Below, in pieces: positions 16,962 through 26,476 of a stretch of 64,000 nt of DNA (position 1 is the stretch's first letter; each line of letters opens with the position of its first letter). Location: contig NZ_CP027226.1 in assembly GCF_002998295.1 (NCBI RefSeq), positions 62,001 to 126,000 on the forward strand, read 5' to 3'. Made by a program: the position numbers and the translations under genes. The DNA is from Fastidiosipila sanguinis (GTDB taxonomy: Bacteria > Bacillota > Clostridia > Saccharofermentanales > Fastidiosipilaceae). The notes under the pieces were generated by a model. That model made no database searches. It had not been told where the DNA came from and saw only the letters and a program-made list of their open reading frames with translations.

Positions 16962-19481
16962 ATGCACAAAATTGATTTGGCAGGAGATTGGAAATTAAGC
17001 AGTTCAATTTTAGATAATGAAGTGAAAGTGAAAGTCCCAGGTTCTGTTTTTAATGATTTAATTAACAGTGAAATAATGCCGGACCCTTATTATAGACTGA
17101 ATGAACAAAAATTCACTGAAATTAGTTTTTCTGATTTTACTTATACAAAGGCTTTTACCGTTAATTCAGATTTATTGAATCATCAATGTCAAGAACTTGT
17201 TTTGGATGGAGTGGATACTCTGGCTAATATTTACCTCAATGATGAGTTGATTCAAGAAACAGATAACATGCATAGGACTTATGCTATTAATGTTAAAGGT
17301 GTTTTGAAATCAGGAAAAAATACAATTGCAATTGAGTTGAAATCTCCTTCTAGTGCAGTTGAAAATGCAGAGCAAAATAATCACTTGCCTCAATTTACAA
17401 TTTCAATGCCAGGTATCGGCCATATTAGAAAAGCACACTACATGTTTGGTTGGGATTGGGGCCCAATACTACCTGATTTAGGAATTCATCGTTCAGCATA
17501 TTTTAGGTTTTATGATGAAGCTGTTTTGGATTCTAATTTAATAGGTCAAATTTTTAGTGAAAATAGTTCTGGTGAGATTACAGCTGCCGATATTTTCATC
17601 GATACGAACTGCAAGATATTTGAAGATGAAATATCAGAAGATTATACAGAGTTAAATTTAAAATATGAACTTTGTGATGAAGATAATCAAATAGTAGCAG
17701 AAGCAAACTCAAGTTATGGAGAACAGGTTAAGTTAAATATTAACAACCCCAATTTATGGTGGCCAGTAGGCTTCGGTTATCCTTATTTGTATACATTAAA
17801 GACAAAACTATACTATAAAGGGGAATTAATAGATTACAAGGAAGAAAAACTTGGAATAAGAAAAATAGAATTAAGACAAGACCCTGACCAGTGGGGTGAA
17901 AAATTTGAGTTTAGAGTAAATAATCTTCCAATATTTATCAAAGGTGCTAATTATATTCCTGAAGACAATATTTTATCTAGAACTTCCAAGGAGAGAACCA
18001 AGAAGTTATTAGATGATTGCATCGCAAGTAATTTTAATACAATTAGAGTTTGGGGAGGTGGAATCTACCCAGAAGACTATTTCTTCGAATTATGCGATGA
18101 AATGGGAATTCTCGTTTGGCAAGATTTCATGTTTGCTTGTGCTACATATGAGATTTATGATGAGAAATTTGCCGATAGTGTAAGAGCTGAAATTGCAGAC
18201 GCTTGTAAAAGAATTAGAAATCATGCATCTTTATTACTTTTCTGTGGAAATAATGAAATGGAAGCTAGCCATGTAGATTGGGAAATGCCAGATCGTGATA
18301 AGAATAAACAAAAGTATTTAAAATTATTTGAAGATCTTATTCCTAAAGTTTTAGAAAATGAGGCACCTTACAATATTTATTGGCCTTCTTCACCTTCATC
18401 AGGCGGAGGATTTGATGATCCAAATGGTGAAAGCAAAGGTGATATGCATTACTGGGGAGTATGGCATAGTACATTACCCTTTAAAGAATATAAAAATATA
18501 AATCCTCGCTTTATGAGTGAGTTTGGCTTGCAATCTTTTCCCGCTTTAGAAACTTTAGAAAAATATATAGAAAATGAAGATAAGAATATTTTTTCGAAAG
18601 TAATGGAAAATCACCAAAAAGCAGGTCCAGATAGTAATCAGAGAATTTTAAATTATGTTTCTCAACTATATAGATATCCTGAAGATTTTAGAAGTGTAAT
18701 CTATATTTCACAATTAGTACAAGCAGAAGGTATTAAGTATGGTGTAGAGCACTGGAGACAAATTTCCGGAAGATGTATGGGGATTTTGTATTGGCAACTT
18801 AATGACTGTTGGCCAGTAGCTTCTTGGTCTTCAATAGATTATTTAGGTAAATGGAAAGCTTTGCAATACTATAGTCGTGATTTTTATAATCCACAATTAG
18901 TTTCTGCCTTTGTTGATGATACTAAGGTAAATGTTTATGTAAGTAACGATGCTGCTGAGAGTAAGAACTTAGTTTTGTCATGGGAACTTTTAAGTTTTTC
19001 TGGTGAGCAAGTTGATTCTGCTCAATTTGAGATTGAGGCAAAATGCTTTAATACAGAATTAGTTCAAACTTTAGACTTTTCAGATAATCTTCCTGATGAC
19101 CAGGCTAAAGAAAGTCATCTTTTGCGTTTGAAGATATGTGAGGGTAAGAACCTTATAAGTTCAAACACATATTACTTTGCTCCAGTGAAATATATGAATC
19201 TGGAGAAAGGTGAAGTAAACATTGACGTTCAAGAAAATAAAGATGAAATAGTCATGTCACTTAATTCATCAGCTTTTATGAAATCAGTAGAACTTAGAGC
19301 TGAAGGTATAGATCTGTTTATTCCACAAAATTATTTTGATATTTTACCAGGTGAAGAAAAACATATTATCTTTGGTAAAACTGAATTAGAAGAGTTTAAA
19401 GAAAATAATGGGTATCCCTTGAGCAAAGATCTTTTAAAAGAAAAAATTAAATACTTGTCAGTTGTTGATACATACAAATAA
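16962..19481 (+). CDS. GH2 beta-mannosidase
   Basis: A retaining exo-beta-mannosidase that removes terminal beta-1,4-mannose from manno-oligosaccharides. The 839-residue length, the MHKIDLAGDWKLS opening, and the MFGWDWGP and IRVWGGGIYPEDYFFELCDEMG segments are characteristic of the beta-mannosidase branch of GH2. Acid/base is Glu432 in CGNNEMEA and the nucleophile is Glu520 in MSEFGLQSFP, 88 residues apart. There is no signal peptide, so it acts in the cytoplasm on imported oligosaccharides. It heads an operon with the alpha-galactosidase (14 bases on) and a LacI regulator. GAGGAG precedes the ATG. It gives a hydrolytic route that parallels the phosphorolytic route of the GH130 enzymes in the same locus. 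Confidence 0.92.
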   Translation: MHKIDLAGDWKLSSSILDNEVKVKVPGSVFNDLINSEIMPDPYYRLNEQKFTEISFSDFTYTKAFTVNSDLLNHQCQELVLDGVDTLANIYLNDELIQETDNMHRTYAINVKGVLKSGKNTIAIELKSPSSAVENAEQNNHLPQFTISMPGIGHIRKAHYMFGWDWGPILPDLGIHRSAYFRFYDEAVLDSNLIGQIFSENSSGEITAADIFIDTNCKIFEDEISEDYTELNLKYELCDEDNQIVAEANSSYGEQVKLNINNPNLWWPVGFGYPYLYTLKTKLYYKGELIDYKEEKLGIRKIELRQDPDQWGEKFEFRVNNLPIFIKGANYIPEDNILSRTSKERTKKLLDDCIASNFNTIRVWGGGIYPEDYFFELCDEMGILVWQDFMFACATYEIYDEKFADSVRAEIADACKRIRNHASLLLFCGNNEMEASHVDWEMPDRDKNKQKYLKLFEDLIPKVLENEAPYNIYWPSSPSSGGGFDDPNGESKGDMHYWGVWHSTLPFKEYKNINPRFMSEFGLQSFPALETLEKYIENEDKNIFSKVMENHQKAGPDSNQRILNYVSQLYRYPEDFRSVIYISQLVQAEGIKYGVEHWRQISGRCMGILYWQLNDCWPVASWSSIDYLGKWKALQYYSRDFYNPQLVSAFVDDTKVNVYVSNDAAESKNLVLSWELLSFSGEQVDSAQFEIEAKCFNTELVQTLDFSDNLPDDQAKESHLLRLKICEGKNLISSNTYYFAPVKYMNLEKGEVNIDVQENKDEIVMSLNSSAFMKSVELRAEGIDLFIPQNYFDILPGEEKHIIFGKTELEEFKENNGYPLSKDLLKEKIKYLSVVDTYK

Positions 19482-19495
19482 TAAAGGAGAAAAAC

Positions 19496-21691
19496 ATGTC
19501 AATAAAATATAATCAAGAATTACAATCTTTTTATTTAAATACTAAGAACACTACATATATCATTTCAATAGTAGATAATAAATACATTTGTAATACTTAC
19601 TATGGCGAAAAAGTTAAGGAAGATGATTTAAGATACTTATTAAGATTAGACGAGTCGCCTTTTACACCTAAGGTTAACAAACGTGATACTACATCATTTT
19701 TGGATTCTTATAGAGCTGAATATCCAAGTAATGGTATTGGGGATTATAGAGAAAGTGCAATTGCTATTAAAGACTTTAACAATCAAGATGCTGTAGAGTT
19801 TCTATATAAAGATTTTGAAATTATGAAGGGTAAACCGAAACTTGAAGGGTTACCGGCGACTTTTGGAAATGAAGATGAGGTAGAAACTTTAATTATTAAT
19901 GCCTATGATCCAGTCTTGGATCTAGAATTAGATCTCTATTATTCGGTTTTTTCAGAAGTAGATGCTATAAGTAGAAATGTGATTTTTAAGAATACTAGTG
20001 CAAATAAGGTTGAGCTTAATAAAATATATTCTTTATCTTTGGATCTAGAAGATGAAAATTATGAAATGTTAAGTATGCATGGCTCCTGGGCAAGAGAAAG
20101 AACGATAGAAAGGTCGCCAATTCACTACGGAAAACAAAGTGTTTCCTCTATTAGAGGTGAGAGCTCACATCAGGAACACCCCTTTATTGCAGTAGTAGAT
20201 AAAAAGGCAACACAAGATTGTGGTAATATCTACGGTTTTAGTTTTGTCTATTCAGGAAATTTCATCGCTCAGATTGAAAAAAATCAATTCGATACTTTAA
20301 GAATTAGCATGGGTATACATCCATATCACTTTAATTTCTTACTTGAACCAGGAGAAATATTTACCACTCCAGAAGTAGTTATGACTTTCTCTAGTACTGG
20401 TATAGGACAAATGACTAGAAATTATCATGATTTGTATCGTAATCATTTAGTAAGAAGCAAGTATCTTTATACTGAGCGTCCAGTATTGATTAATAATTGG
20501 GAAGCAACATATTTTGATTTCGATGAGGACAAAATTTATGATATTGCAAAACGTGCTTCAGAATTAGGAGTAGAGCTTTTTGTACTAGATGATGGTTGGT
20601 TTGGTAAGCGTGATGATGATAACTCTAGTCTGGGAGATTGGTTTGTAGATGAAAACAAATTGCCTAGTGGTTTAAAGAGCCTGAACGATAAGATAAATAA
20701 ACTTGGTATGCAATTTGGTTTGTGGTTTGAACCTGAAATGGTTTCTCCTGATTCTGACCTATATAGAAAGCATCCAGAATGGGCAATAGCAATTCCTAAT
20801 CGTGATCCGAGCTTGTGTAGGAATCAATATGTGTTGGATTTATCTAACCCAGAAGTAGTTGACTATGCTTACGAAGCGGTAGCAAAAATCTTGCGAGAAA
20901 CTAATATTTCTTATGTTAAATGGGATATGAATAGACAACTTAGCGATTTAGGCAGTGCCTACTTAGAAAAAGATAAACAAGGTGAATTAAGTCACAGATA
21001 TGTACTTGGTGTATATGAGATGCAAGAGCGTCTAATCCAAGAATTCCCAGATCTATTATTAGAAAATTGTTCTGGTGGAGGAGCGAGATTTGACCCGGGT
21101 ATGTTATATTACAGTCCACAAATTTGGTCCTCAGATAATACAGATGCTATTTCCAGATTAGCGATACAAGAGGGAACAGCGCTAGTTTATCCTTTGTCTA
21201 CAATAGGTTCACACGTTTCAGTAGTGCCAAATCATACTGTTGGTAGAGTTACCCCATTTAGTACTAGAGGAAATGTAGCAATGTTTGGAACTTTCGGGTA
21301 TGAATTAGATATAACAAAATTAAGTTCAGATGAACAAACTGCAATACCAGATCAGATTGCTAACTACAAGGAAATTCAACCTTTGATTCAAAGCGGTGAC
21401 TACTACCGTTTAGAGTCTTATAGAGAAAATGGTGTTTCGGATTCTTATATAATCGTTGATAAGAAAAAAGAAAAGGCAATTTTGTTTTTCGTAAATGTTT
21501 TAAATAAAGCAAATGTCAAAAGTAGAAAGTTGAAATTGCAAGGTTTAGATTCGGATAAACTATACAGAGTTTCAAGTGAAGATGGAGAAGAATTTGAAGT
21601 ATTTGGAGATGCCCTCCAAAGAGCAGGAATACTAATAAAGGGAATCGATTCTGATTTCTTTTCAAAGAAATATTATATTGAAGCAATTTAA
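19496..21691 (+). CDS. GH36 alpha-galactosidase
   Basis: A retaining alpha-galactosidase that removes alpha-1,6-galactose branches from galactomannan or galactoglucomannan oligosaccharides. The 731-residue protein has the N-terminal beta-supersandwich, the TIM barrel with the LFVLDDGWFG motif, nucleophile Asp477 in YVKWDMNRQ, the ENCSGGGARFDPGMLYY segment and acid/base Asp547 in WSSDNTDAISR. The positions nearly coincide with those of Geobacillus AgaA (478/548). No signal peptide, so cytoplasmic. AAGGAG precedes the ATG. Its place between the beta-mannosidase and the LacI regulator fits debranching ahead of backbone cleavage. Raffinose-type sugars could be alternative substrates, but the context favours mannans. 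Confidence 0.93.
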   Translation: MSIKYNQELQSFYLNTKNTTYIISIVDNKYICNTYYGEKVKEDDLRYLLRLDESPFTPKVNKRDTTSFLDSYRAEYPSNGIGDYRESAIAIKDFNNQDAVEFLYKDFEIMKGKPKLEGLPATFGNEDEVETLIINAYDPVLDLELDLYYSVFSEVDAISRNVIFKNTSANKVELNKIYSLSLDLEDENYEMLSMHGSWARERTIERSPIHYGKQSVSSIRGESSHQEHPFIAVVDKKATQDCGNIYGFSFVYSGNFIAQIEKNQFDTLRISMGIHPYHFNFLLEPGEIFTTPEVVMTFSSTGIGQMTRNYHDLYRNHLVRSKYLYTERPVLINNWEATYFDFDEDKIYDIAKRASELGVELFVLDDGWFGKRDDDNSSLGDWFVDENKLPSGLKSLNDKINKLGMQFGLWFEPEMVSPDSDLYRKHPEWAIAIPNRDPSLCRNQYVLDLSNPEVVDYAYEAVAKILRETNISYVKWDMNRQLSDLGSAYLEKDKQGELSHRYVLGVYEMQERLIQEFPDLLLENCSGGGARFDPGMLYYSPQIWSSDNTDAISRLAIQEGTALVYPLSTIGSHVSVVPNHTVGRVTPFSTRGNVAMFGTFGYELDITKLSSDEQTAIPDQIANYKEIQPLIQSGDYYRLESYRENGVSDSYIIVDKKKEKAILFFVNVLNKANVKSRKLKLQGLDSDKLYRVSSEDGEEFEVFGDALQRAGILIKGIDSDFFSKKYYIEAI

Positions 21692-21713
21692 TTAAATGAG
21701 AGGTGATTAATAA

Positions 21714-22751
21714 ATGGAGAAAAAAGTTACCTTACAAGATATTGCAGAAAAAGTAGGTGTTAGCGTTGTAAGTGTTTCCAAAGCAATTTCTGGGAAAAAA
21801 GGAGTCAGTGCTGATAAAAGACTAGAGATTTTGGAAGTTGCTGAAAGTATGGGTTACCAAAAAATTAAAAGAAATATAGATGTTAGCACTTCCAATTCAT
21901 TGAATATAGGTATTGTTATTAGCGAGAACTATATGGATGAATATGATTCTTTTTATCTTAACATGTACAAGAATTTAACAACTGCAGCAGCAATGAGCAA
22001 AAATTTTACCTTGCTAGAAATACTTTCTGAGGAAGATGAATTTGCGTTGAATATGCCTCAATTGATAGTAGAGTCAAAGGTTGATGCATTAGTTATAGTA
22101 GGTAAAGTAACCAATAGTTATATGCATGAATTAACAAGAAAAATAACTATTCCTCTAATATGTCTAGATTTTTCGTATAAGAGTGATAAATGTGAATGTA
22201 TAATTTCTGATAGTTTTTATGGGTCATATACTATGACTAAGTATTTGATAGATCTAGGGCATAGAGATATAGCCTTTGTTGGTACAGTCTTGGCTACGGA
22301 TAGTATAACAGATAGATATTTAGGATATGTTAAAGCTCTAATGTATGCTGACATAGATGTTAATATGGATTGGGTAATACCAGATAGGCATCCTCAAGTA
22401 GGTGGTATAAATTTCGATAAGTACTTAAAACTACCTAACAAAATGCCTACAGCATTTGTCTGCAACAACGATTTGACTGCTAGCGAAGTCATCAAGAGAT
22501 TGAAGCAAAAAGGTTATTCTGTTCCAGGAGATGTTTCTGTAGTAGGTTACGATAACTATATTTTCCCTGGTATTAGCCCAATTGAAATAACATCATACCA
22601 GGTTGATATTGATAGAATGGTAGCTATGACTCTCAGAAAAATTAAAGAACGTTTACAGGGGCAAAATACTTCCAGCAAAATTAGTATTATTGAGGGACAT
22701 CTTGTGGAAAAGAATAGTGCAGCGCCTTTACAAAAAGCAGGGGAGAATTAA
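21714..22751 (+). CDS. LacI family transcriptional regulator
   Basis: A sugar-responsive repressor or activator, 345 residues. The N-terminal helix-turn-helix (about 4-50, VTLQDIAEKVGVSVVSVSKAISG) and hinge are followed by a periplasmic-binding-protein-like effector domain. The GYDNYIFPGISPIEITSYQVD segment near the C-terminus is typical of the family. GAGAGGTGA lies upstream of the ATG. It is the last gene of the mannosidase/galactosidase operon and ends 16 bases from the convergent AraC gene. It probably controls this operon through an operator I could not identify with confidence. Effector unknown. Confidence 0.9.
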   Translation: MEKKVTLQDIAEKVGVSVVSVSKAISGKKGVSADKRLEILEVAESMGYQKIKRNIDVSTSNSLNIGIVISENYMDEYDSFYLNMYKNLTTAAAMSKNFTLLEILSEEDEFALNMPQLIVESKVDALVIVGKVTNSYMHELTRKITIPLICLDFSYKSDKCECIISDSFYGSYTMTKYLIDLGHRDIAFVGTVLATDSITDRYLGYVKALMYADIDVNMDWVIPDRHPQVGGINFDKYLKLPNKMPTAFVCNNDLTASEVIKRLKQKGYSVPGDVSVVGYDNYIFPGISPIEITSYQVDIDRMVAMTLRKIKERLQGQNTSSKISIIEGHLVEKNSAAPLQKAGEN

Positions 22752-22767
22752 TGTAATTATAAACTAT

Positions 22768-23643
22768 CTACTTATTGTTTTGTCTGAATGTTTGTTGGTA
22801 TTTAAATGGTGTTATAGCAAACTTATCTTTAAAAAGATTGATGAAATGGTTGGTATTTGGTATTCCAACCATTTCTCCTATTTCGTGTATTTTCTTGTCA
22901 GTTGTTTCTAGTAAAAACTTTGCTCTTAATAAACGTGTCTGGTTTAAGTGTTGTATAGGTGCGCATTTATAGTATTTAGAGAAGTTGTTACTTAATTGAT
23001 TAACTGTAATATTTCCGACTTTTGCTAATTTTTCCAGATCTAATTTTTCAAAGAAGTTACTGTCTATATAATTTTTTATCATCTCAAATTCTCTAGGAAT
23101 TTTACTAGTTTTATACTCTTCTTCTAACAAAATTGTTTTTCTAATATTGTACAAAAATTGTATACAAAATGTCTCTAAATGGTAAGGATCAAGATTAGAA
23201 GAGTTCTTATCAAAGTAGTTAAGTAGGAAGATTATGTAATCAGATATTATTTCTTGTTTATCATAAATAAGCTTAATTGGATCATTGATTAGAGATAAGA
23301 ACATGCTAGCATTACTACTAGAAAGACTTAAAAATACTACTTCGCTATTATCTTTATTATTAGTTATTTGGAATTCTACACCGGCCTTTAAAAAAATAAC
23401 TGATCTTTCATTTTCATTATTGGAATCTAAAGACAGGTGAAATTTTTCATTGTTTTTACCATTTATATATATTTCACCTTTATTTAGGAAAATTAAATAA
23501 TAAGTATCTGATTTAACGAATTCAGTTTTTCCTAAATGCTTTGAGAAAGTATACATATATATATTCTTTAACGATGAGATTTTGTTAATTTTAGAATTCT
23601 CCGCTTTGTCTTTAAATGTTTTACTGAAACTCATACTCTGCAT
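22768..23643 (-). CDS. AraC family transcriptional regulator
   Basis: A one-component activator, 291 residues. The N-terminal half (about 25-150) looks like a cupin-type sugar-sensing domain; the C-terminal 100 residues form the double helix-turn-helix with IRKTILL...FEMIKNYIDSNF at its start and IHEIGEMVGIPNTNHFINLFKDKFAITPFKYQ at its end. GAGGATATT precedes the ATG. It is transcribed away from the mannan transporter gene across a 316-base region rich in repeats, and is therefore the likely activator of that operon. It is convergent with the LacI gene, so the two regulators serve the two flanking mannan operons. Confidence 0.88.
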   Translation of the reverse strand: MQSMSFSKTFKDKAENSKINKISSLKNIYMYTFSKHLGKTEFVKSDTYYLIFLNKGEIYINGKNNEKFHLSLDSNNENERSVIFLKAGVEFQITNNKDNSEVVFLSLSSSNASMFLSLINDPIKLIYDKQEIISDYIIFLLNYFDKNSSNLDPYHLETFCIQFLYNIRKTILLEEEYKTSKIPREFEMIKNYIDSNFFEKLDLEKLAKVGNITVNQLSNNFSKYYKCAPIQHLNQTRLLRAKFLLETTDKKIHEIGEMVGIPNTNHFINLFKDKFAITPFKYQQTFRQNNK

Positions 23644-23959
23644 AATATCCTCGAATGTAAATTTACTTAAAGTTTATCACATGATTTAATTAATTTTTAG
23701 AGATGAATAGGGTAAAAAACGATTAAAAAAATAATAAGAAATAGATATTTAATCATAAAACGATCAAATTAGCTTGTTTGTCTTGACAAATGCACAAAAA
23801 TATATAGAGAAAATTGTAATTAATCACAGTAAAATACTGTAAAACAGTAATGAGTGATTAAAATTAGATTCAATGATGAATTAAAATAAGCAATTTTGTA
23901 AACTTGATTTAAGTTAAAAATAGTTAAAAATTAGTTTAGCTAATTGAGGAGGTTTTAAA
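23644..23959. promoter_or_regulatory. Divergent control region, AraC gene / mannan transporter
   Basis: A 316-base gene-free region. It holds two copies of AAAACGATYAAA (23716-23727 and 23757-23768, 41 bases apart), a TTGACA box at 23783-23788 without a convincing -10, nested palindromes at 23820-23861, a perfect tandem repeat AGTTAAAAAT (23912-23931), and a small palindrome AATTAG/CTAATT (23929-23945) ahead of the GAGGAGG ribosome site of the binding-protein gene. No small ORF was convincing. It probably binds the AraC and perhaps the LacI regulator. Confidence 0.6.
23820..23861. repeat. Nested inverted repeats, candidate operator
   Basis: Outer arms TTAATCAC (23820-23827) and GTGATTAA (23854-23861) match perfectly. 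Inside them are ACAGT (23826-23830) with ACTGT (23836-23840), and TACTGT (23835-23840) with ACAGTA (23844-23849) around AAA. Such a set of overlapping dyads upstream of a sugar transporter gene suggests a multi-site operator. Confidence 0.5.
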
Positions 23960-25345
23960 GTGAAAAAGAAAATTATAGCAAGTGCTTTAGCTTTTACTAT
24001 GTTACTGGGTGCATGTAACAACAGCACTGGAAAAGAAAATGAGCAAGGAAATGAAAATCCAGAAGAAAGCTCAATTGTTAATTATGCTGATCTTAAGGTA
24101 GGTGAAGACTTTACAGATTTGGAAGCAGAAATATCTTTCTATAACCATAGAACTGATATGGATAGTGATGATTATCAAGGTAAAAATTGGAAACAATATA
24201 TTGAAGAGTTCAACAAGGTTTATCCAAATATTAAAGTTAATGTTTTAACAGATACAGCATATGCTGATAACGCTTTAACTCATATTTCATCTGGAGAATA
24301 TGAAAATGTAATGATGATACCTGCATTAGATAAAAAAGATTATCAAAATTATTTCTATTCATTTGGTAGTTTGGACGAAATGGATAAATTGATAAATTAT
24401 GCAATCGAGCATGAATATGGAAAACAAGTTTATGGTGTTCCTACTTCAGCTACTACAGTCGGTATACTATATAACAAAGCTGTTTTTGAAAAAGCTGGAG
24501 TGAAAGAGCTTCCAAAAACTCCAGAAGATTTTATTTCTGCCCTACAAGCTATAAAAGAAAAGACTGATGCAATACCTTTATACACAAACTACGCAGCAGG
24601 TTGGACAATGGGTGCATGGGATCAATATATAGCTATTAATTCTACTGGTGATACAGAATATTTTAACCAAAAATTCTTGCATGCTAAAGATCCTTTCCAA
24701 GACTATGGTGATTCAACACACCCATACGCTGTGTATAAAGTTCTATATGATGCAGTTGCAAATAAATTAACTGAAGATGACTATACTACAACTGACTGGG
24801 AAAGCAGTAAGACAAGAATGAATAATGGTGAAATAGCAACTATGGTATTAGGATCTTGGGCTATTCCACAAGTGTCTGCAGCAGGTGAAAATGCTGACGA
24901 TATTGGGTACATGACCTTCCCTATTTCTATAGATGGAAAACAATACTCTTATGCTGGACCAGATTATCCATATGCTGTTAATAAGAATGCATCACAAGAT
25001 GAGATTCAAGCTTCATTAATTTTTGTTAAATGGATGACAGACGAATCAGGATATACATATAACGAATTTGGTTTACCTGTTTCAAAGAAAAGTGAAGATA
25101 CAAAATTATCTTTCGATAATGTTGAGTTACTAAGTACTGCTCCAGCAGTTGAAGGTGAAGAAGATTTATTTAATAACCTAAACTCAGAGAGTGAATTAAA
25201 TATTAATGCTGGTGGTGACCAAAAAATTCAACAAATTATTGAACATGCAGCAATTGGTGATAAGACATTTGACGAAATTATGTCTGAGTGGAACCAAAGA
25301 TGGTCAGATGCTCAAGCTGCATTAGATGTAGAAGTTAACGAATAA
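23960..25345 (+). CDS. Manno-oligosaccharide-binding lipoprotein
   Basis: A sugar-binding lipoprotein of the MalE-like solute-binding fold, 461 residues. The signal peptide ends in the lipobox LGAC with Cys19. A short Asn/Glu-rich linker is followed by the binding fold, with YGVPTSATTVGILYNKAVFEKAG as a typical family segment and aromatic residues for sugar stacking (GWTMGAWDQY). The start is GTG 23960, with GAGGAGG 7 bases upstream. It heads the operon of two permeases, the epimerase, two GH130 enzymes and two esterases. By context it captures acetylated manno-oligosaccharides; that specificity is inferred, with the Roseburia mannan-binding protein as the known parallel. A hairpin follows the gene. 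Confidence 0.88.
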   Translation: MKKKIIASALAFTMLLGACNNSTGKENEQGNENPEESSIVNYADLKVGEDFTDLEAEISFYNHRTDMDSDDYQGKNWKQYIEEFNKVYPNIKVNVLTDTAYADNALTHISSGEYENVMMIPALDKKDYQNYFYSFGSLDEMDKLINYAIEHEYGKQVYGVPTSATTVGILYNKAVFEKAGVKELPKTPEDFISALQAIKEKTDAIPLYTNYAAGWTMGAWDQYIAINSTGDTEYFNQKFLHAKDPFQDYGDSTHPYAVYKVLYDAVANKLTEDDYTTTDWESSKTRMNNGEIATMVLGSWAIPQVSAAGENADDIGYMTFPISIDGKQYSYAGPDYPYAVNKNASQDEIQASLIFVKWMTDESGYTYNEFGLPVSKKSEDTKLSFDNVELLSTAPAVEGEEDLFNNLNSESELNINAGGDQKIQQIIEHAAIGDKTFDEIMSEWNQRWSDAQAALDVEVNE

Positions 25346-25367
25346 TAAATAAAGATTAGTAAATGGT

Positions 25368-25401
25368 GCTATCAGATCCGCAATGGGTCTGATAGCTTTT
25401 T
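25368..25401 (+). terminator. Intrinsic hairpin after binding-protein gene (locus 2)
   Basis: GCTATCAGATCC (25368-25379) pairs with GGTCTGATAGC (25386-25396), followed by TTTTT. It lies between the binding-protein gene and its permeases, only 18 bases before the next start. Partial read-through must feed the rest of the operon because no other promoter is evident. Confidence 0.8.
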
Positions 25402-25418
25402 AAAAAGGTAAGATAAAC

Positions 25419-26423
25419 ATGAAAGAGAAAGAATTAAAAATGAAGAGTAGTAAAAGGAGTCTTTGGCAAAAGATGCAAACTCTAGAGGGCCAAAAATGGA
25501 CCCTGATTATTTTATTTTCACTGATTCCTTTAGCAATGCTGCTACTATTCACATACATTCCTTTTGCACAAATGGTTGAATTTAGTTTTTACGACATGAA
25601 ATATTCAACTCCAATGGATAAAAGAAAATTCGTTGGGTGGAAAAACTATATTGATATATTCAAAAGAGATGATACTTTACAAGGATTGCTACGAAGTGGT
25701 TATTACATGGTAGGAGCTGTCGTTCAAATTGTATTGGCTATGTATTTAGCTGTTGTATTAACTGGTAAAATGAGGGCAAAGAATTTATTCAAGGGTATTA
25801 TGTTCTTTCCTTATATGATAAATGCAATTGCAATAGGTTTTATATTTAAATTTTTCTTCACTAGAACTTTCGTGTTTGACACAGTATTACAATGGTTTGG
25901 TTTTTCCCAAGAGAGTTTACCTTATTGGTTACGAGATAAAGCAGTTAACAACTGGTCACTTGCTTTTAGTTCGGTATGGAGATATTTCGGGCAGAATATG
26001 GTTTTATTTGGTGGAGCCATAATGTCTATTGATACCACTTTATTCGAAGCTGCAGAGATTGATGGAGCGAATAAATGGCAACAATTTGTTAATATTACAC
26101 TTCCTAGTATTAGAACAATAATTACCTTAAATGTAATTATGGCGATTACAGGTTCATTAAGTGCATTTGAGCAACCTTTCGTTGTTACTGGTGGTGCAAA
26201 TGGAACTGCAACGTATTTTATTGTTATGCATAACTTAGCTCACATAAGTCAAAAGATCGGTTTGGCATCTGCAATGTCTATAGTCCTATTCATTGTCATT
26301 ATTATATTCACAATTGGACAGAGAGCTATTTTTAAATACTTTTTCAGAGAAGCTGATAGTGAGGTCGAATCTTATAAAGCAAAGAAAGCCAGGAAAAAAT
26401 CTAAGAAAACTAAGAAGGCTTAA
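25419..26423 (+). CDS. ABC sugar permease (mannan importer, subunit 1)
   Basis: A membrane subunit of the manno-oligosaccharide importer, 334 residues with about six spans (first near WTLIILFSLIPLAMLLLFTYIPF). The ATPase-docking loop is FEAAEIDGANKWQQFVNITLPSI. The C-terminus is very Lys-rich (KAKKARKKSKKTKKA) and cytoplasmic. AAAAAGGTAAG precedes the ATG; a second in-frame ATG at 25440 is a possible alternative. It forms a pair with the next gene. As in locus 1, no ATPase gene is present. Confidence 0.92.
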   Translation: MKEKELKMKSSKRSLWQKMQTLEGQKWTLIILFSLIPLAMLLLFTYIPFAQMVEFSFYDMKYSTPMDKRKFVGWKNYIDIFKRDDTLQGLLRSGYYMVGAVVQIVLAMYLAVVLTGKMRAKNLFKGIMFFPYMINAIAIGFIFKFFFTRTFVFDTVLQWFGFSQESLPYWLRDKAVNNWSLAFSSVWRYFGQNMVLFGGAIMSIDTTLFEAAEIDGANKWQQFVNITLPSIRTIITLNVIMAITGSLSAFEQPFVVTGGANGTATYFIVMHNLAHISQKIGLASAMSIVLFIVIIIFTIGQRAIFKYFFREADSEVESYKAKKARKKSKKTKKA

Positions 26424-26476
26424 TTTGCTTAAAGAAGCTAATTATTAGATTTCAAGATGTAGATAAGAGGATATAT

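Noticed and set aside
22690-22972. Short plus-strand ORFs after the LacI gene
   Set aside because: They overlap the C-terminal coding part of the AraC gene on the other strand, whose helix-turn-helix is clear.
23716-23768. CcpA catabolite-repression (cre) sites
   Set aside because: The AAAACGATYAAA motifs share the central CG but lack the flanking TG and CA of the cre consensus.
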